In this document: positions 1-13,160 of the stretch, one piece after another | Numbering within the stretch: the stretch's first letter is position 1 | Layout: every line of letters begins with the position of its first letter | Origin: Lottia gigantea | Lineage: Eukaryota > Mollusca > Gastropoda > Lottiidae | Length of the DNA stretch: 64,000 nucleotides | Direction of reading: 5' to 3' | Assembly (NCBI RefSeq): GCF_000327385.1 | Contig: NW_008707710.1 | Span: forward strand, 1 to 64,000 | The notes under the pieces: generated by a model | Database searches by the model: none | Seen by the model: only the letters and a program-made list of their open reading frames with translations | Told to the model about the DNA's origin: nothing | Position numbers and translations under genes: made by a program

Positions 1-1955
1 ATAATTTTTTGCGTCAAACTTACAAAGCTACAATGCTGAAATTTTGCACCAATGTTCACATGGACTATCTGGACATGTCAGAAAAAACAGAACTCAAATA
101 TCTGCCATAGTACAGAAAATAATTTTTTACATTTTTAATGCATATTGGCCATAGAGGCAAATATGGCCTATAGACAACTTTTTCAAATACAAACTTTTGG
201 CTCGAGTTTTGATCTTTTCCTACTAATTAGACCCCAAGGACTTAAAAAAACACAAGAAATCAAATCCAAATCTCTAAGTTTTCAAACTAGCTATATGCAG
301 TCTGCATATTGGTGCACATGAAGTGTTCAAAGACAAATAAATTTTTTGCGTCAAAACTTACAAAGCTACAATGCTGAAATTTTGCACCAATGTTCACATG
401 GACTATCTGGACATGTCAGAAAAAACAGAACTCAAATATCTGCCATAGTACAGAAAATAATTTTTTACATTTTTAATGCATATTGGCCATAGAGGCAAAT
501 ATGGCCTATAGACAACTTTTTCAAATACAAACTTTTGGCTCAAGTTTTGATCTTTTCCTACTAATCAGACCCCAAGGACTTCAAAAAACACAAGAAATCA
601 AATCCAAATCTCTAAGTTTTCAAACTAGCTATATGCAGTCTGCATATTGGTGCACATGAAGTGTTCAAAGACAAATAAATTTTTTGCGTCAAAACTTACA
701 AAGCTACAATGCTGAAATTTTGCACCAATGTTCACATGGACTATCTGGACATGTCAGAAAAAACACAACTCAAATATCTGCCATAGTACAGAAAATAATT
801 TTTTACATTTTTAATGCATATTGGCCATAGAGGCAAATATGGCCTATAGACAACTTTTTCAGATACAAACTTTTGGCTCAAGTTTTGATCTTTTCCTACT
901 AATCAGACCCAAAGGACTTCAAAAAACACAAGAAATTAAATCCAAATCTTTAAGTTTTCAAACTAGCTATATGCAGCCTGCATATTGGTGCACATGAAGT
1001 GTTCAAAGACAAATAAATTTTTTGCATCAAAACTTACAAAGCTACAATGCTGAAATTTTGCATCAATGTTCACATGGACTATCTGGACATGTCAGAAAAA
1101 ACAGAACTCAAATATCTGCCATAGAACAGAAAATAAATTTTTACATTTTTAATGCATATTGGCCATAGAGGCAAATATGGCCTATAGACAACTTTTTCAA
1201 ATACAAACTTTTGGCTCAAGTTTTGATCTTTTCCTAATAATTAATCCCCAAGGATTTCAAAAAACACAAGAAATCAAATCCAAATCTCTAAGTTTTCAAA
1301 CTAGCTATATGCAGTCTGCATATTGGTGCACATGAAGTGCTCAAAGACAAATAAATTTTTTGCGTCAAAACTTACAAAGCTACAATGCTGAAATTTTGCA
1401 CCAATATTCACATGGACTATCTGGACATGTCAGAAAAAACAGAACTCAAATATCTGCCATAGTACAGAAAATAATTTTTTACATTTTTAATGCATATTGG
1501 CCATAGAGGCAAATATGGCCTATAGACAACTTTTTCAAATACAAACTTTTGGCTCAAGTTTTGATCTTTTCCTACTAATTAGACCCCAAGGACTTCAAAA
1601 AACACAAGAAATTAAATCCAAATCTTTAAGTTTTCAAACTAGCTATATGCAGCCTGCATATTGGTGCACATGAAGTGCTCAAAGACAAATAAATTTTTTG
1701 CGTCAAAACCTACAAAGTTACAATGCTGAAATTTTGCACCAATACTCACATGGACTATCTGCACATGTGGGAAAAAACAGAACTCAAATATTTGCCATAG
1801 AACCGAAAATAAGTTTGGACATTGTTTATGCATATTGACCATAGAGGCAAATATGACCAATAGCCAACTTTTTCAAATACTCTAATTTGGCTCAAGTTTT
1901 GTTCTTTTCCTACTAATAAGGCACCAAGGACTTAAAAAAACTCGAAAAATTAGGT
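1..1955. repeat. Satellite array, 338-base unit, about 5.8 copies (open at left edge)
   Basis: The landmark TACAAAGCTA recurs at 21, 359, 697, 1035, 1373 and (as TACAAAGTTA) 1711, a constant step of 338 bases. Units 1 to 5 differ by only a handful of bases each. The sixth is clearly more diverged and similarity fades near 1950, as is usual at an array edge. The first base already lies inside a unit, so the array continues beyond the window. Each unit holds two short dyads: ATATGCAG-T-CTGCATAT and GGCCATA-8 bases-TATGGCC. The small reading frame on the minus strand at 1639-1860 is only a by-product of the repeat. Whether this is centromeric, pericentromeric or dispersed satellite cannot be seen here. 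Confidence 0.97.
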
Positions 1956-2639
1956 CAGAACATGAATTATTTTCCTTAGATTTTTTACATTGATTTGTTA
2001 ATTGCCCCATGTCTTTTTTTAATATTTAAATCATAAAATTGTTTTATTAACGAGACCGTGTTTTATTCTCTTTTTTTCTTGGGTTATTGCAGTATCTATC
2101 TTTTGGTAAGTTTTTAATTAATATATCATGAATTATTTCAGCTCGTTTTAAAGTTTGGGGATGCCTTTCCATTAGTGGAAAAGTAAGGTTAGCTATGTTG
2201 AATATTGCACAGTTTCAATTATTATTTTCTTTGAATAGAAACAAAGTCTGCTTGCGGGGAAAGCAACTTGCCAGAAACCAACTCCAATTTTTTTAGAAAA
2301 TACAGGAAAATTGTACCAAATATACCAATATTGTCCAAAATGAGATTTACGAAAACGATATTCATGTAAAACCAAAAAAACTTTTAACAAACCCAATATG
2401 AAGGACCTGAATCTGCTAGTTGGTTTGAACCTTTCAATATAACCATCAAGCATTTGAAAAGCGTTAAATAAACCTGTTTAGATATGTATGTTTTACGTCA
2501 GATAAAGTTAGTATTATATGAGATATATTTTTCATCTTCTGTTCCATTTAACCTGCAAACAAGAAACAAAACGCTTCATTAGTCTAAAACAAAACTCGCT
2601 TACCATCTATATCTTAGTTATTGACGAAGTACAACTATT
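1956..2639. other. AT-rich spacer between satellite and minisatellite
   Basis: I see no convincing exon, repeat or RNA gene here. The 86-codon minus-strand frame at 2193-2453 has no recognisable domain and is treated as chance. Confidence 0.5.
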
Positions 2640-3106
2640 ATTCTGGACCATTATCTATGACTAATTTTCTTCACGAAAATCTATAACTATTCTTCTTGAT
2701 CTATAAATATTTTTCTTCACGAAAATCTATAACTATTCTTTTTGACCATTATCTATAACTATTCTTCTTGACCATTATCTATAACTATTCTTCTTAACTA
2801 TTATCTATAACTATTCTTCTTGACCATTATCTATAACTATTCTTCTTGACCATTATCTATAACTATTCTTCTTAACTATTATCTATAACTATTCTTCTTA
2901 ACTATTATCTATAACTATTCTTCTTGACCATTATCTATAACTATTCTTCTTAACTATTATCTATAACTATTCTTCTTAACTATTATCTATAACTATTCTT
3001 CTTGACCATTATCTATAACTATTCTTCTTGACCATATAACTATTTTTCTTCACGAAAATCTATAACTATTCTTCTTGACCATTATCTATAACTATTCTTC
3101 TTTACC
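2640..3106. repeat. Minisatellite, 26-base unit, two unit types
   Basis: The core ATCTATAACTATTCTTCTT repeats at 26-base spacing. Two unit types are interleaved, one starting GACCATT and one starting AACTATT. At both edges there are longer variants carrying TTCTTCACGAAA, around 2664-2725 and 3040-3065. There are about 12 regular copies plus the edge variants. Confidence 0.95.
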
Positions 3107-3639
3107 ATTTTCTTCACAAGAAGTAATAGACAGTTACATAAACTCACATTGTAGAAAATTCCATCAGAGTTTTCAATAGTAAAAATGAGTACGTATAACA
3201 AGTCTGCCACAATTCGCAGCCTGTGCAGTGAATCTACGAGTGTGACCACAGTATAGACCCAAATTTCGTGTGAATGTATCTTAATGAGCATTTGCCAAAT
3301 ATATGTTTACACCCACATAGCAGCAAAGTCCACATTGATAAATAATAATGTGAAGTTCATAAATATGTTTAATACTTTATCTTTTGTATTGTATTGTATA
3401 AAAAAAATCAAGTGATTCATAACTAGAGGGATATTTCAGCATTGTCTCGTTAAGATTAGATATATACAATGAATTGACCGGCAGCACAAGAGGATTTACG
3501 CCCAAACAGCAGGATCATTTTTGCACCTTGAAACGTTTGCATAGGTGTATCATTCATACCAACCAACTGAAACATAAACACCCAAAACGTAAAATTGTTA
3601 ACTTTTCACACAAATATCAAAGCAGCTTTTGAAAAAGCA
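3107..3639. other. Unique AT-rich sequence
   Basis: Nothing is recognised here. A 69-codon minus-strand frame (3082-3291) starts inside the flank of the minisatellite and has no family features. Confidence 0.45.
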
Positions 3640-3990
3640 GTGATTGCCTGGCAAGATACGCTCACTTCCCTTATTAATTTGCAGAACATCAATGGCGGTC
3701 GTCACCAACTTTCATCAAATCTGTTACCTCTATCGCATTCACAAACCAAATTTAACATATTTTCAATGTATCAAGGGTTGAAACTCCTATACCCTTTGTC
3801 GAACCAAGTCCAAGATTTGATAAAAATTTTATAAAAATCAGATAAAAACTGTGGCCTCTATTGAGTTCTCAAGATTCATTTAGCATAATTTCAGTATACG
3901 AACTTGTTCAAATCTCATGGATATAAACCTACACACTAAATTTTCTAAAAATAGGAGGCCTATATCGCATTCACATGCTAATTATGGCAA
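3640..3990. repeat. Interspersed repeat family C, copy 1
   Basis: This stretch shares long stretches with 53270-53570. Examples are GCCTGGCAAGATACGC against GCCTAGCAAGATACGC, then CTGTTACCTCTATCGCATTC against CTGTCACCTCTATCGTGTTC, then TATCAAGGGTTGAAA in both. Within this copy a weaker internal repeat is visible: CTGTTACCTCTATCGCATTC (about 3720), CTGTGGCCTCTATTGAGTTC (about 3849) and GGAGGCCTATATCGCATTCA (about 3955), roughly 105-130 bases apart. No terminal inverted repeats or RNA promoter boxes were found, so the class is unknown. The 79-codon plus-strand frame at 3595-3834 overlaps it and is probably not a gene. Confidence 0.7.
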
Positions 3991-4940
3991 GTTCACATAA
4001 GAATTTAAGCGTATAAAATTGCTATTCACCTTTTCAATATCCATAAGAATATAAAGTTTCAAAATCTAGAAATATGGGACTGACTGTATAGAAATTAGAT
4101 ACGCGCTGAATTTCGATCAAAAAAAAATTCTTTGAAACCATTTCGAAAGTCAAAATATCTGTAAGTGAGTTTATTGTCATCATACATTCGATGATTCAAC
4201 TCTATGCAATAGGTAGTTGCATGCTACCGACACTACAAAAAATCTGAATAAATGAATGAAATAAGAATTAATATGAAAAAGGTCAATGCGTTTCGGACTA
4301 TTTTGTAATTTAAAGAAATTGAAAACATCATCGACTCAAATCATGTCTCGTATGTATAACTAAATAAATGACACGAGGAAGTACAGAATGTTTCGGACTA
4401 AGCTTTTGTGAAATTGAAAATATTACTGAATAAGTCATAATAATGTATGCAAACCAATAGGGACGGAAAAATTCCTTCAGATCGAAGTGTTAACTCAATT
4501 CAGAAATGTTTTAATTAGCCAAACTTTATCAAAACTTTTTTATATCGTAAAATTCAAGAGAATACATTTAGAAGTAAAATTCACATCACCTTCAGCATCC
4601 ATTTTATCACGTAAAGCACGTGCAGTGTGGCTAAAAAGAATTTGCATGTGGTCAAAGGGGAGTAATTTAAATATTATTATGGTCCGTAGTAAAGACTATA
4701 ATCCGTAAAAAACAGTATTCTAACCACTTTCCAGTCAAAGTTTAAAGATTAAACCAGTTTAAAATTGAAAAGGATTTGACTATGTCGCTAAGAAGCTTAC
4801 TGCTCAAAATGTTTTTAATGAATTTTAGTCAGATTTTTCAGCTGGAGTTATAAACTTAAGTGTGATTTCTAGGACTATTTATAAAAGAAAACACCTTAAC
4901 AAAATATTGCACTGTTTTTATGAAATTAAAGCTACAGGTA
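3991..4940. other. Unique AT-rich sequence
   Basis: No recognisable element is present. The 73-codon plus-strand frame at 4487-4708 shows no domain or splice context that I can support. Confidence 0.45.
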
Positions 4941-5030
4941 AAGGCCTCGTGTGCTATAGACTGCAAAACCCTTAACAGTTGAAATCCGAGAAGAGTAGGC
5001 CAATTCCACTGTCCTGGCAAGTTTTCCATC
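4941..5030 (+). mobile_element. SINE family 1, 3' body fragment
   Basis: The order GTGTGCTATAGACTG, CTTAACAGTTGAAAT, AGAGTAGGCCAATTCCACTG, TCCTGGCAA matches the body of the SINE seen better at 57640-57895 and, reversed, at 49523-49745. The tRNA-like head is absent. It is diverged and so fairly old. Confidence 0.75.
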
Positions 5031-8000
5031 ATTATATACTGATATTATGTTTTTTTCGTAATTGGGCTAATGCAGTGTGTCATGAGAGACATATTACCGA
5101 CCATTCGCCGTCAATTTACATCTGATAATGTATCTTTAAATAGTCTCGGTTAACTGCCCCAGTCTCAACAACAATGCTTCGGAGATGCCTCGGGGTATCA
5201 AACACTGTGCCTGATATCTTCTACTAAAAGACAAGAGCTCATCTAATCTCGGGCTGTGTTAGGCATAAAAAAAAATCCTTATCAAGACAGCTGCAGGACA
5301 GGAAATGTGGAGTGACTTTCCAATAACAGAGTACATTTTAATCAGGTCTGGTGGCTAAATTAGAATTTTGTTTCCCACCAATCTATCAGAGTTAGTGGAC
5401 ATGTCTGAAGTCTTTATTAAGTCATTTAATAAAATAACTATATAAACAGAATTTGATTGGGTGTCTTAATTATCGCTTTTATATTTTATTACTGTAAATT
5501 GATTTCAGAATCTCAATTTCTACTGTGTATTTATTATATGTAATAAAATGATTATGTGCCTATTCTATTAAAACCAGGTCCTGAATAGTCTTAGTCGCCC
5601 AGACAGAAATCACGTTATCCAGATCCTTTCAGACACACGAGTAATACAAGAGTGATACAAATCAATCAAGCCTGCTATAAATCCCTCACAAAATTTTCCT
5701 CACTGCGTACTACACAACGCATTGCCTGTCCAAAAAAGAATCAGAAAAGCATGAAGTTGACACTTTTTCATTGTCGTTTTCTTCAACCGAATAGAAAACG
5801 GGGTTTAAATGAGTTTAGTTCGATTTTGTTTCAATTTGAAAGAGTTGTCTACCATTACATGTATTTACAAAAACATGGTCAAATCGTTTCTTTGAAGATT
5901 CTATCTTTTTAATGTGAACTTCTTTAGCTAGTTGATAACCAATCAGAACAATTACTATTATATACGGTCTACATATAGAATATTATATAAAACTTAGCAA
6001 CACACAACAGCACCTGTAAAAAGCCACGCTCTAGCTTGCTAGAGAGCTTACAGAAAGGTTGGCACTTTTCGTCCTAGCCAATGAACTCAAGTTCAGAGAT
6101 AAAACCCAAACACAGTCACATAGTGACACGTACTGTTCGAATGAATGTGAACTTGCAACTTAGACTTTGTCAAAGGTCTTCACACAAGTCCTGCATTCTG
6201 ACAACTAAATAAAATTACCAATATAAATTCTGTTTCCACGGGGGCTCATGGAGTGACATTACTGATCAACATCTACCCCGCTGCAACACCAAATTATGGT
6301 TTTTTACATAATTTTAAGTATATCTACAAGTATTATGAAATGAAAAGCGTCAAAATTTTATGGAAGTCCAAGGGTGATCTACTCTGACACATTCAGCACC
6401 TAGAAATCAAGAGAGTGATATAAAAAGAATAACGACAAGCTATCGATTTTCTCCATTTCATTTTAGTAGCTCTTTTATTTTCCCTTCTGACATCAGAACG
6501 CAACAAAATTAAATACAATTTATCAAGCAGCACTGAAAGTAGATGCCACAAGTGAATTATTGGTGTAGAAGAACGATCATTTATATATTTACTAGTTTGT
6601 GCACCAAGAAAATTGACGAGTTATTTACGAGTATAATTAGTAAGCGTTTAATATTATTATTCTTTTGTAAAGTAAAGTAAAGTAAAGTGACATTTCAATT
6701 TACATATACCTTTTATTTCATTCATATTTATATTATTAACAAAATCCCATGAAGAATTGTGGAAACTTATGTTCAACGCTTATATACTGGAGAAGAACTA
6801 CATCAATAACACAATAACCTTCTGACAGTGGGAAACATGACATATGAATATATACTTCCTGTATGCTACTTTGAAGTTCTTAGCTCCAGACAGTACTCAA
6901 GAGTCAAAACATTAAAGATAATCAAACAGACAGAAGCTTTGACACACATCAAAACCCTAACTGAAATGCCCGTTGTCTTCGTTAACAACACAATTATTTT
7001 CCGTCTATTCTTGTTCATAATAGAAAACTTTTGATCAAAGACGACGAAGATTATCCTGACAAAGAACAACTGCATGTATAAGAACTAGAGGGTTAGAGTC
7101 ATAATAAAAAAGCATTTGCCTTTTTAATGAATTAGAAAAGTCCGCGTATCCGTCTGTTTATTGGTGTATTCATATATTATTCAATTCAAATTTCTTTGTT
7201 CTGTCCAATATGTAAGTGGATATTTACCTTGATCAGCGGATGTCCAGCCATCAACATACCCATTTAACTTAGTGATACTGTTCAATGAACACTCCTCGAA
7301 TCATACATATGCTGAAGAAATTCAAACGTGTTTCAGACGAGCGATCACTATTGTGGATACTTAGGTGCAATTTAATAACATCGATACAACAGAGGGCATC
7401 AATCAATGTTCCTAGAAATGCTTGGATTATTACAAGATATATTGGTCTAGCAGATCTTATTTTTGTCTGACATCACCAGGTTTTTCTTCAAAGAAAAGGT
7501 GGCCTGTTCTCCCACAAGAAAATAACTCGAAAGATTTTATAAAATCTACATTATGTTTCCATTTCCCAATTCTATTACATTCAAGATGTTCTTTTTAATG
7601 ACAAGAATAAGTTGAGGTAACCTTTTATGGTCATCATAACCAAAGCACGATGTAGTAAAGATAAAGGGTGTGGAAGAAGGTTGTGTTTAAGCCGATCGTT
7701 GTCAAAGTATTAGACGAATATTGTCTATAGTCATTTTCGCCTGGAATATAGTGAAAACATAACCCGTTTAATGTCACCAGACTTATTACTCATGTGACCA
7801 TTGTAACTAAAGGTTAAAATATCTATCTATAAGAATCAAATATAATTTCAGTAAGAAATACATTTCTTGTGTCAAATCTCACTTAGCATAGGTTATCCTG
7901 ATTGACAGACATTAAACGAAACGCTGAATGTTCTCTTGGTGTATATGTCTTGGCCTCGTATGATACGGGGCCGTACAAAATTAATAGCCTTGGTAGTAAG

Positions 8001-11000
8001 AAAATATCAAATTCTCCTTCATGTACACTGCATGTGTTCGCCGTCTTTATTATAGGGAAGAGAAAAGCAAAATACAATAGGCCATTTAAGTCATTAATTA
8101 TCAAACAATCAACACACATTTCTAAGTTCTGCTGGTATCTTAACAGTCCGATGTATTTGTTCGGAATTTACTTTTCGTTTTACCCTGCGATTAGCTCATA
8201 ACCAGGCAACCTATTTTCTGTTCAATATAAGCCCGGCGAGGAACTCTAGGTGGTGCATATTAGAGGCCAACACTTTCAACAAAACACAATTTAAATAAGA
8301 ATTTTCTCAGATTATAGATGTTAAATTGTGTAACCGTCAGAAAAACTCGAAACAAAACGTTAAAATCCATAATTATGTATACCGTGGAAGACTGAAATAT
8401 AACAATTCAGCTCCAAACTGTAAAAATTACAAAAACAAATCCTGTTGTTTGATTCTCCTGATCAAAGAGAAAAGAATCTGACTACCTATGGTATTCAATC
8501 AACTCCAATAGTCAGTCGGTAATCATTCTTTCGTTTGATAATTAGTGTATTAAGTAACAACTTGTGTCAGATGATCTATTTCTGACACGGATATACCCTA
8601 TTACTCTCACTTCAATTGATCGTTTTCCACATGATCGGCATGAGTGTGATAACGTGTAAAGTCACTAAAATTAGAAACTGTTGGATTTTGGAATTATCTG
8701 AAAAATTTGTAATGTGGAATGAGAAATTTGAAAGAAATTGTGATTGTGAAATCACTAGTGAATTCGAGGTGTCAAACATTACTCCAGAAACGTCGACTTT
8801 TTATCCAGATTTACTCAATTATGCAGAAATATGAGAGATGGCAATTATTTTGGAAAGCGTCATGACAAAACTATTAGTCTTCATCAATTTTTAAACAAAA
8901 ATCGATAAAAGTGCAGATACAGTCATTCGTTTCCAGCAGTTAAAAAGAGTGTATTCAATGAGACGGAGAAAACTATACACCAAAGATATAGTAATGCTTC
9001 GCGTTAAGAGTAGACCGGAATGATACACATATTTCACAGCTTTTCAGAAAACGATAACACAACATTTTCAAAAAAAAACCTTTCACTAATAGTATTTTTT
9101 AAACTGTTAACTGGCATAAAATGGAACTCTATTCCAAATAACACACATGAGAAGCACATTCATGCGAGATATTATCGACTTTGGAATAGATATACTTTTA
9201 ACAAAATCTAACAAAAAAAATTCAAAATAATGTCAATCTATGACTTTTCATTGATTAATGATTCTTATTACCGTCAACAAACATTCTAGTGGGATTTCAT
9301 ATTCGCATTTTTCGCTTACACAAATGTATTGGCGTTGGAACGGAATTCAAAACTATGCATTGTTCAAAGGTTGTGTGGACACATTACCTGCATAACTTAT
9401 TTGCAATATGAAGGAGATACTACCTACGTTAATATAGATTCTAAATTACAGTCATAGCTTCTGAAGCTATGGACAATTTGTGATAGATTTCAGTCAACGA
9501 ATATGCAGTTCTGCAATACAGTTTTGCATTAAGTCCCACTTTCCAATACATTTGAAAGCATAAAAATGAATGGCCATAAATAAGTTGACAATACGTGGAG
9601 TTACAAGAAATTAATGACGAGTAATGCTGTGAGAATTTTCCATTTACAGAATCTCTTTCATTGCCATTTAATGCCATCATCAAAAGCTCACTAAACCCAC
9701 ACGACAAGACATTCGTGTTATCTTAAACCTCTCTAACTCTTTTCTTATAACGGAAGTTTTCAATGACATATTTAGATTCAAGTTTATAAAAACCGACTGC
9801 TTTTATCATGTTTGTATTTCATTGCTAGAAAAGATAATCTTAATACGGATCTTTTTCTGTATAAAAGAAAAGCCTTATTTCTGTATTGCATTGAGGGTTG
9901 CAAGGATATCATTTGCATGAGAAGAGTTTATACATTTTGGCCAAATGTTTACTGTAAACACCAATTATCATAATGATCATAATGATAAACTCGGCGTGAT
10001 CAATGATATGTTACATGTCTGAAATTCAAATTGTATGAACCCATATACATATATCTTACAACTTCATATACAAAACAATCTTCACCATGGAATTTCTGTT
10101 ATCATCTTTACAGTGTGACTATATGAAACCATTTAATTAAAATGCAGATCTGAACATTTTTCCTTGTGCTTTACTGCAGGCAGCTGCGTCTGATATGGCA
10201 TCACTTGAAGAAACAAACATGAAATCAACCAACTGAATTATAATCAGATAAGATGCACAAACCAGTGTACCTGAAGAACTGGATAAATATTTTAATATTA
10301 GCATAATAAATGCACTAAAAAGTAACAATTCTCTGAATTCACTGTACGAAGCTATATCGCTTGTCATCCCATTCCATCACTTTAGGTCGGAAATTTGAAG
10401 CTTATTTTAATCTAACAAGATCGAAGTTCCACTCAATCTTTTAACCACAAGTAGTACTATCTAATCATGGACTGACCTCAATGTTCCCACAAAATTGTTT
10501 TCGTTTCGCTACCAAAACAAATCATTGGGGCCCAATTTGTTATGAAGATTGGCAATCTGGTTCATTTAGATTGGTACAAAGGAGAATTGCGGAAGACCAT
10601 GATTTATGAAATTTCTGATGAAATCTTTCGGGCCTGACGTTTCTCTAAATTAAGTTCATCTAGATTGTAGATATTGCAACGGAAAATAATTGAACATCAA
10701 ACGTGCTTTTTCTCTTCTTAAATCCTCAGAGAGTTTCTGACTAACACGTTTTACGTCGTATTGATTGAAGAAAATTGATAACTAGTTTATTGCAGTCGCC
10801 ATACAGTCTTTACCCTGGTGTAAATTACTGGTAGGTACATGGCCATAATATAAAGTGGTGAACAAATTTTTTTCACATTTTTTTTTTTTTTTCATTTTAT
10901 TTTTTCATTATTTATAGTCAAGATCAATATTTTTTTATTACTACCTCAAAATATCGAAAATGTCTTAAATTTTCATCAGGACTACCGTGGGCCTGAACAT

Positions 11001-12889
11001 TTGTGTTAAGTTCAACCTAACTATATCATTATCAAGGATGTCTTTCTAAAATCATTTTCAATGTGGCAACTATCTAAAAAAAACTCTACAACCCAAATCT
11101 AATATTTTTACATGTCAGCATCAATCCAGAGAGAATTAACTATAGGAGCTCAATCGATTACACAATGATAATAGGCAGTTTCCGTATCATAGAAAACCAC
11201 ATCCGCCATCACATTTTACTTGTCAGCATCGTGGATATCTGTCAAAATCTCGATGATATTCTGAACAGTCGTGGATATTGATATAAGTTGGTGATTACTC
11301 TAGAAAAAAACACCTACACACGTTCTCTGACCTTTGCTACCGTACTTTGTCAAAATAAATGGTGTCTTAGGAATGGAGAAAAGATAGAAACAACCAATAT
11401 GTTAGAGGGCATCAATTTAAAGTTCTCGTGGGTCCTATCTACCAGCTGGTCGACTGAAGAAATGAGGACAAATATTCAAGGTCACCAGACATGTTTACGC
11501 TGATCGGGAAAAGAACCAGAGACTGTTATTAATTTGCTAAACGAAACTAAGCAAATTGTCAAGATTTCAATACTGCGACTGACTACGTTACTGTCTGTTA
11601 GCATTCCCATTTTTAAGCTCTTAAACTATTTTCACTTGTTATTCTAATTTCGCGAAAAAAAGTATTTGTTCAACCCTCGGCCCACACATTTGAGAGAATC
11701 CAACCCTTCCATTATCGAAATTTAAATTCAAAGTTTAGGTTATGGGGTGCATTGGAAGGTGGAATTATCTATAGATGTGACTAGCTATGAAGTTTAGTAT
11801 AAATGGAATGACTTAAGGGTTCAAGAGGGATATTGCAGATGGACATTGCCATGCAATGATCAAAGAAATGGAATTCTGTTGCATTTACTGTCTGAACGCA
11901 CTTAAGAGCTGTTGATCTATCTATCTGTTAGCTAAATAGATACGACTGTACAAAAGTTAAATAATCCGAGAAAGAGTTTTGTTCTTGAACAAGAATGAAA
12001 AATAAAGCGAATAAATTCACTGGGGTATTTAACAATCAGATGTCTGTAATAAATTCCAACAAAGTTGCTTATTTGTGCGAAGATCAAGAACCAGAACATG
12101 AAATTAGCATAATACGACCACCAGAGATTTAGAGCAATTTGATCCGATGTCATCTCTATGGTCCTAAAATAAAACTCAACAGTTCAATCACCACAGAATC
12201 AATAAGGGAAAATCTGTTTTATTATTGTTATCTGGAAGTGGGGCAAAAGACAATTGAATGTTCAACACTGAGAGTAAGGTTATTCGGTTAGTGTGTGATG
12301 TAATTGCCTTGGTTATCTCTGAAATATTTTGACATCCATCTTACAGTTGGCGAAAGTTACTACTAATGATGGTTGAGATGGTAAAGAAACGAACCAATAC
12401 CACGTAAGATAGTGATGAAGTTTATGAGCCTTTGGAAGTTTCACTATTACTGGACCATGGACTGGATTCATGAGGGACGCTTCAAAGAAGACACTCATGA
12501 ACGACCCATTGTGTGTCAGTAAACGTCTTAGACTCATGTTTCCATTTGGGTTCTTGCTAACAGAAATAGTTGTGCAAACTAACTTCTGAAGAAATTTTCT
12601 TCCAATTCATAGCACTACAGGTTTAACTTGACCAATAGTTTTAATCCTGCAATAAATCACAAATGTTGATAACGCACATGGTAAGTAGGTTTGCTCTCTT
12701 AGTACGATGTCCAAGAATTCATTGAGAAATGTTAGTTATTGTAATTTAAAGAGACACCATAATCCAAAATAAACCAAAGGCCCTGAAAACAGTCATTCAC
12801 CTAAACACAATATTCAGTTCAATATACTTGAACATAAAAACCTGGTTTTATTTACATCTCTTATCAAATCTATATCACAAACGACTGAT
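5031..12889. other. Long AT-rich stretch without recognisable genes
   Basis: About 7.9 kb in which all open frames are under 100 codons and no frame shows a domain I recognise. Minor items are an AGTAA microsatellite near 6668-6690 and a homopolymer-T/CA-poor tract at 10868-10902. A TATATAAAA motif lies near 5982. The frames at 7902-8201, 9441-9707 and 10137-10367 were looked at and none could be supported as a gene. Confidence 0.5.
6666..6690. repeat. Short AGTAA microsatellite
   Basis: Four uninterrupted copies of the five-base unit AGTAA/AAGTA lie directly after a TTTGT tract. Length only; no function is inferred. Confidence 0.8.
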
Positions 12890-13160
12890 TGCCATTTACA
12901 TTTCATTCATCAGATCGTATGAATTACTCGTCACCTCCATGAAACCCCCTCTTTGTGATCATTTGAGTGATGGCAATGTCATTCTGGTTTCTTGTAGCGT
13001 CAAGTAATTCAATTAGCGCTTAATATTATATCACTAGCTTCAATGGCTTTGATTGACACCCATTGCCGGCTTAATTCAAATAACAGTTAATCCAAAACTT
13101 GAGCCACATCTCATGAATAATAGTGTAATCGATACGGCTTCACCAAGGGGTTACCGACTT
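12890..13160. promoter_or_regulatory. Homeodomain-motif-rich block, possible enhancer
   Basis: The block packs several TAAT cores (13004, 13011, 13020, 13072), a TAATCC at about 13088, and TGATTGACAC at 13050-13059. The last matches the known PBX-MEIS/PREP composite site TGATTGACAG at nine of ten positions. The block is less simple in sequence than its surroundings and has no open frame of note. Calling it regulatory is inference from motif density in AT-rich DNA, where TAAT is common by chance. The PBX-MEIS-like site is the least expected element. Confidence 0.25.

Noticed and set aside
1639-1860. 73-codon minus-strand frame
   Set aside because: It lies wholly within the last satellite unit; the other units hold the same sequence with different interruptions.
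7335-7355. Shared word GATCACTATTGTGGA at about 7345 and 44566
   Set aside because: Only about 15-17 bases agree and the flanks do not; treated as chance.
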